Source: an uncultured Opitutia bacterium
GTDB lineage: Bacteria; Verrucomicrobiota; Verrucomicrobiia; Opitutales; UBA953
Assembly: GCA_903829855.1 (NCBI GenBank)
Contig: CAIKRN010000289.1
Location: forward strand, 1-9,592
Direction of reading: 5' to 3'
DNA: 9,592 nt
Shown here: positions 6,686 to 9,592 of the stretch, one piece after another
Layout: every line of letters starts with the position of its first letter
Numbering within the stretch: the first letter of the stretch is position 1
Program-made: the position numbers and the translations under genes
The notes under the pieces: generated by a model
Seen by the model: only the letters and a program-made list of their open reading frames with translations
Told to the model about the DNA's origin: nothing
The model's database searches: none

Positions 6686-7498
6686 ATGGCTATCCGCCGC
6701 CTCACGCTCGTCGTCAACCGCACCAAGCCCGGGGTGGATGATATCGTGCACGCGGTGCAGGAAGCCGCCCAGAAAGCTGGCGTGACCCTCACCGTCGCGG
6801 ACGGCTGGCCCGTCAGCCGCGAAACCCTCAAGGGTGCGGATGCTTGTGGCGTGGTCGGTGGCGACGGCACCTTCCTCGGCGTGGCTGAAGCGGCCGCCCT
6901 CGAAGGCGTGCCCCTCTTTGGCATTAATCGCGGCAAACTTGGATTTCTCGCGGCCTATCCCAGCGAAGACGTCAGCGCCTCGATTCAATCCATTCTCTCG
7001 GGAGATTTCCGCGTCGAAAAACGCGCCCTCTTGGAAATCCGTTTTGCTGACGGCAGTTTCGCCCTCGCGCTGAATGACCTCGTCATCAAGACGCGCGACG
7101 TTTTCCGCATGGGGCGATTCTCGGTCCTGGCCGACGGTGCGCGAGTCAATGAATACCGAGCCGACGGCCTGATTCTCGCCACGCCCACCGGCACCTCGGC
7201 CTACAGCCTGGCCGCGGGCGGCCCGCTCGTCGACCCGGCGGCCTCCGTGATCGCCCTCACGCCCATCTGCGCCCACACGCTCTCGAATCGTTCCGTGATT
7301 TTTGATGGCGAGACCGAACTCCAGATCCGGAGTGAAGACAGCGCGCTACTCGGCCTCTCGGTCGATGGTCGCGAGACCCTCGAGGCACAAGGCCGACTCC
7401 CCATCGTCATCCGTACCGCCAAGGTCCAGCTCGCCCTCCTGCGTCCGAAATCGCTCACCCATTTCGACGTCCTCCGCAGTAAGCTCAAGTGGTCGTAA
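6686..7498 (+). CDS. nadK: NAD kinase
   Basis: 270 residues, usual for a bacterial ATP/polyphosphate-NAD kinase, which phosphorylates NAD+ to NADP+ in the cytosol. The diagnostic motifs are present in order: GGDGTFL (58-64) with the catalytic Asp, NRGKLGFLA (80-88), LNDLVIK (131-137, where most family members have NE in place of ND), and YRADGLILATPTGTSAYSLAAGGP (154-177). The ATG at 6686 is accepted because the MAIRRLTLVVNRTKPG start has the normal family form (strand followed by basic residues) and because the leader is repeated at 2861. It appears to be transcribed alone: hairpins separate it from the operon upstream, and 241 bp of repeats separate it from the ABC-F gene downstream. NADPH made with its product could serve the flavoenzyme, but this is general metabolism and not evidence of a link. 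Confidence 0.97.
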   Translation: MAIRRLTLVVNRTKPGVDDIVHAVQEAAQKAGVTLTVADGWPVSRETLKGADACGVVGGDGTFLGVAEAAALEGVPLFGINRGKLGFLAAYPSEDVSASIQSILSGDFRVEKRALLEIRFADGSFALALNDLVIKTRDVFRMGRFSVLADGARVNEYRADGLILATPTGTSAYSLAAGGPLVDPAASVIALTPICAHTLSNRSVIFDGETELQIRSEDSALLGLSVDGRETLEAQGRLPIVIRTAKVQLALLRPKSLTHFDVLRSKLKWS

Positions 7499-7670
7499 TC
7501 GAGGGGGCAAGCTGGCACGGGGGCACGGGGAAATAGCTCATCATGCAGCCTTAGGTAGGGTTGAGCGCCCCTCGCTCAACCGTGGCTGACCAAGGCTGGT
7601 CAGCCCTACCCAAGACAGCCTACTAACCCTTCCCCGTTACTCGTGCCCGTGCCCACGTGCCCCCGCTCGA
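7499..7670. repeat. Outer imperfect inverted repeat after nadK
   Basis: TCGAG at 7499-7503 and CTCGA at 7666-7670 begin a pair of imperfect inverted arms of about 34-40 bases. Shared blocks are the GGGGGCA stretch, a GGCACGGG(GG)CAC stretch and CGGGGAA (7526-7532, opposite TTCCCCG at 7630-7636), separated by small indels. The left arm begins inside the nadK stop region (TAA at 7496-7498). Inside lies the GGTAGGG element at 7554-7610. The nested form looks like one palindromic element inserted in another, or one long composite element. It has no T-tract and no coding content. Confidence 0.6.
7554..7610. repeat. Palindromic repeat with GGTAGGG/CCCTACC ends, same family as 1907-2021
   Basis: The element is bounded by GGTAGGG (7554-7560) and CCCTACC (7604-7610). 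Two perfect 9-bp hairpins lie inside: GGTTGAGCG/CGCTCAACC (7559-7567 and 7573-7581, loop CCCCT) and GGCTGACCA/TGGTCAGCC (7584-7592 and 7597-7605, loop AGGC). CCGTGGCTG occurs at 7580-7588, 26 bases from the left end; in the element after alaS the same nine bases lie 24 bases from the left end. This agreement in ends and layout, with different stem sequences, is the reason for calling them one family. Confidence 0.75.
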
Positions 7671-7716
7671 GGGCGAGGTCAGGAGGTCGCCCAAGCGACC
7701 CTTGACCTCGCCCTCG
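7668..7716. repeat. Long hairpin 23 bp before the ABC-F start
   Basis: CGAGGGCGAGGTCA (7668-7681) pairs perfectly with TGACCTCGCCCTCG (7703-7716). The stem continues inward through a G.T pair, a G-C pair and one bulged A to GGTCGC/GCGACC (7685-7690 and 7695-7700) with a four-base CCAA loop. About 22 pairs form in all, making this the strongest local structure in the window. It has no T-tract. It may be another REP-like element, a transcript-end structure for nadK, or a leader structure for the ABC-F gene. Its left end overlaps the CTCGA of the outer repeat. Confidence 0.75.
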
Positions 7717-7739
7717 CAGTCCCCTTTATCGCCCATTCG

Positions 7740-9592
7740 ATGCTGACGATTGCCAATATTTCCAAGTCCTACGGACCCCGCACCTTGTTCGCGGAGGTCT
7801 CCCTGAATATTGCCCGGACAGACCGGCTCGGACTCGTCGGTGCCAACGGCGCGGGCAAATCGACCCTTTTCAACATCATCCTCGGCAAGGACAACCCAGA
7901 CGAAGGCCTGATCGAGTGGGAACGCGGCGCAAACTTCGGCTTCCTCCCTCAGGAAAGCGCCCCGGCCGGCGATGAGACCATCCTGCAAATCGCCACCAGC
8001 GGCGGCAAGCTCGAGCCCGAGAACGATGACGATTGGGATATCGACTACACCCTCGAACCCCGCGCCAAGAAAATTCTCGCTGGACTCGGCTTCCGCGAAG
8101 GCGATGCCGACAAACTGGCCAAGACCTTCTCCGGCGGCTGGGTCATGCGCGCGCACCTCGCCCGCTTGCTCGTCAGCGAACCGACACTCCTGTTGCTCGA
8201 CGAACCGACCAATCACCTCGACTTAGAAGCCCTACTCTGGTTCCAGGATTACCTGACGCGCTACCCCGGAGGCCTCGTCGTCATCTCGCACGATCGTGCC
8301 TTCCTGAATGCGCTCTGCACCGGCACCATCGAACTGCGCGGCCAACGTCTGCACTGCTACAACGGCAACTACGATGACTTCATTCTCGAACGGGTGGCCC
8401 GCAAGGATCGCCAACAGGCGATGTTCAAGAACCAGCAGCGCGAAATCGCCCACCTCCAGACCTTCGTCGACCGCTTCGGCGCCAAGGCCTCCATGGCTTC
8501 CCGCGCAAAATCCAAAGAGAAACAAATCGCCCGCTTAGAAGAGGTCGCCATCGACGAGCCCGAAGACGATTTAAAGAAGATTCAGTTCCGCTTCCCGCAG
8601 CCGCCGCGCTCTGGCCTCAAGGTCATGAAGCTTGAACACGTCCAGCAGTCGTACGGCGAGCATGTCGTCTATAAAGACCTTAATTTTGAGTGCGAACGCG
8701 GTCAGCGCACGGTGCTGGTTGGCCCGAACGGAGCCGGTAAATCAACCCTCCTCAAGATTCTCGCCGGCGTCATCCCGATCAACGGCGGCGTCCGCGAAGA
8801 AGGCGGCAATGTCATCACTGGCTACTTTGCACAGAACCGCGTCGACAACCTCAACCCCAAGTTGACGGTCCTTGAGAACGTCATGGAACTCCGCACCACG
8901 GAAAACGGCCTGACCGAACAGCAAGCCCGCGGGATGCTTGGGACGTTTCTTTTCCGGAAGGACGACGTAAATAAGAAAGTCTCCGTGCTCTCGGGGGGTG
9001 AGAAATCACGCCTCGCGCTGGTGAAGTTGATGATCAATCCGCCGAACTTCCTGCTGATGGATGAGCCGACCACGCACCTCGATATCATGTCGATTGATGC
9101 GTTGATTGCCGCCCTGAAGAACTACGAAGGCACGCTCTTCTTCGTCAGCCACGACGTGCACTTCATCCGCGAAATCGCCAAGACCGTATTGCACGTGCAT
9201 TCCGGACGCCTGACGCCGTATTCCGGCGACTACGCCTACTACCTCGAAAAATCCAAGTCTGGCAACGAGCGCGCCGCCCTCACCGCTGGCTTCACCGATG
9301 CTCGACCGAAGCAGGATGAATCCCCTAAGGCCGAAAAGCCCAAGGCCCCCGCCAAGCCCTCCGCTGCCGATATCCGGAAACTGAAAGCCGATGTCACGAA
9401 GTGTGAACAGCAGGTCTCGGAACTGGAAGCCAAGCAGGCGCAGATCACCGCTGAACTTGCCGACCCGGCCACTTACACCGGTGGCGTGAACCTCCCCCAA
9501 TTAAACGCCCGCCTCCGCGATACAATCAACGCCCTCCAGGCCGCCTCGGCCCAGTGGGAATTGGCCGCGCAGAAGTTAAGCGAGGCAGAAGG
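7740..9592 (+). CDS. ABC-F family ATPase, 3' end missing
   Basis: 617 complete codons are visible from the ATG at 7740; the frame is open at the window edge. It is a soluble tandem-ATPase protein of the ABC-F type (EttA/Uup/YheS relatives), which acts on ribosomes and has no membrane domain. NBD1: Walker A GANGAGKST (34-42), signature FSGGW (130-134), LLLLDEPTNHLD (150-161), His184. The linker (about 215-290) is highly charged and helical, as in the P-site tRNA interaction motif. NBD2: GPNGAGKST (328-336), LSGGEKSR (417-424), LLMDEPTTHLD (438-448), His471. A Lys/Pro/Ala-rich hinge (about 523-541) then leads to a coiled-coil extension (from about 543 to the edge) like the C-terminal part of Uup- or YheS-type proteins. 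The subfamily is not certain. A role in antibiotic protection is possible but not supported; a general translation factor is more likely. There is no Shine-Dalgarno sequence; the start follows GCCCATTCG. Confidence 0.95.
   Translation, partial: MLTIANISKSYGPRTLFAEVSLNIARTDRLGLVGANGAGKSTLFNIILGKDNPDEGLIEWERGANFGFLPQESAPAGDETILQIATSGGKLEPENDDDWDIDYTLEPRAKKILAGLGFREGDADKLAKTFSGGWVMRAHLARLLVSEPTLLLLDEPTNHLDLEALLWFQDYLTRYPGGLVVISHDRAFLNALCTGTIELRGQRLHCYNGNYDDFILERVARKDRQQAMFKNQQREIAHLQTFVDRFGAKASMASRAKSKEKQIARLEEVAIDEPEDDLKKIQFRFPQPPRSGLKVMKLEHVQQSYGEHVVYKDLNFECERGQRTVLVGPNGAGKSTLLKILAGVIPINGGVREEGGNVITGYFAQNRVDNLNPKLTVLENVMELRTTENGLTEQQARGMLGTFLFRKDDVNKKVSVLSGGEKSRLALVKLMINPPNFLLMDEPTTHLDIMSIDALIAALKNYEGTLFFVSHDVHFIREIAKTVLHVHSGRLTPYSGDYAYYLEKSKSGNERAALTAGFTDARPKQDESPKAEKPKAPAKPSAADIRKLKADVTKCEQQVSELEAKQAQITAELADPATYTGGVNLPQLNARLRDTINALQAASAQWELAAQKLSEAE

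Noticed and set aside
7499..7739. CRISPR array or tRNA gene in the repeat-rich gap
   Set aside because: The repeats are inverted, not direct and evenly spaced, and no cloverleaf or TPsiC-like GTTCGANTC pattern is visible.
7623..8216. Minus-strand open frame (197 codons) over the hairpin and the ABC-F start
   Set aside because: It is opposite the highly conserved ABC-F NBD1 and crosses the repeat region, so it is a shadow.

Overview
The window suggests a high-GC, Gram-negative-type bacterium. A member of the Verrucomicrobiota, probably the Opitutae, is my best guess. That rests on the feel of the codon use and protein sequences, on pyrimidine-rich start sites without a clear Shine-Dalgarno sequence, and on GTAGGG...CCCTAC palindromic repeats between genes. 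No marker proves it. All genes that I accept lie on the + strand.

Layout. (1) 1-1902: the 3' two thirds of alaS (alanyl-tRNA synthetase), cut by the left edge. (2) 1907-2021: a 115-bp palindromic repeat element between genes. (3) 2096-2827: a small exported protein of unknown function. (4) 2828-2957: a short control region. It holds an 11-bp tandem repeat, a hairpin and a degenerate second copy of the start region of nadK. That copy encodes a 17-codon open frame which ends in a TGATG overlap with the next gene. (5) 2958-6516: a tight three-gene operon with two ATGA overlaps. It encodes a membrane protein of unknown family, a KAS III-type condensing enzyme resembling DarB of the dialkylresorcinol and aryl-polyene pathways, and a flavin monooxygenase-like oxidoreductase. 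(6) 6517-6685: two terminator-like hairpins, then the leader of nadK. (7) 6686-7498: nadK (NAD kinase). (8) 7499-7739: a nest of palindromic repeats. (9) 7740 to the right edge: an ABC-F family ATPase, cut by the edge.

How the parts fit. alaS, nadK and the ABC-F gene are housekeeping genes. The stretch 2861-6641 reads as an accessory cassette: the metabolic operon sits between two related copies of the nadK leader and start (2861-2931 and 6642-6712, 57 of 71 bases identical by hand alignment). The simplest reading is that the operon was placed at the 5' end of nadK, and that its expression signals derive from a duplicated nadK start. The operon proteins suggest a membrane-associated pathway: the condensing enzyme joins acyl thioesters, the flavoenzyme oxidises the product, and the membrane protein does an unknown job. 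No carrier protein, ketoreductase or dehydratase is present, so substrates would have to come from primary fatty-acid metabolism or from genes elsewhere. The product is unknown. This operon is the best candidate here for an undescribed system.
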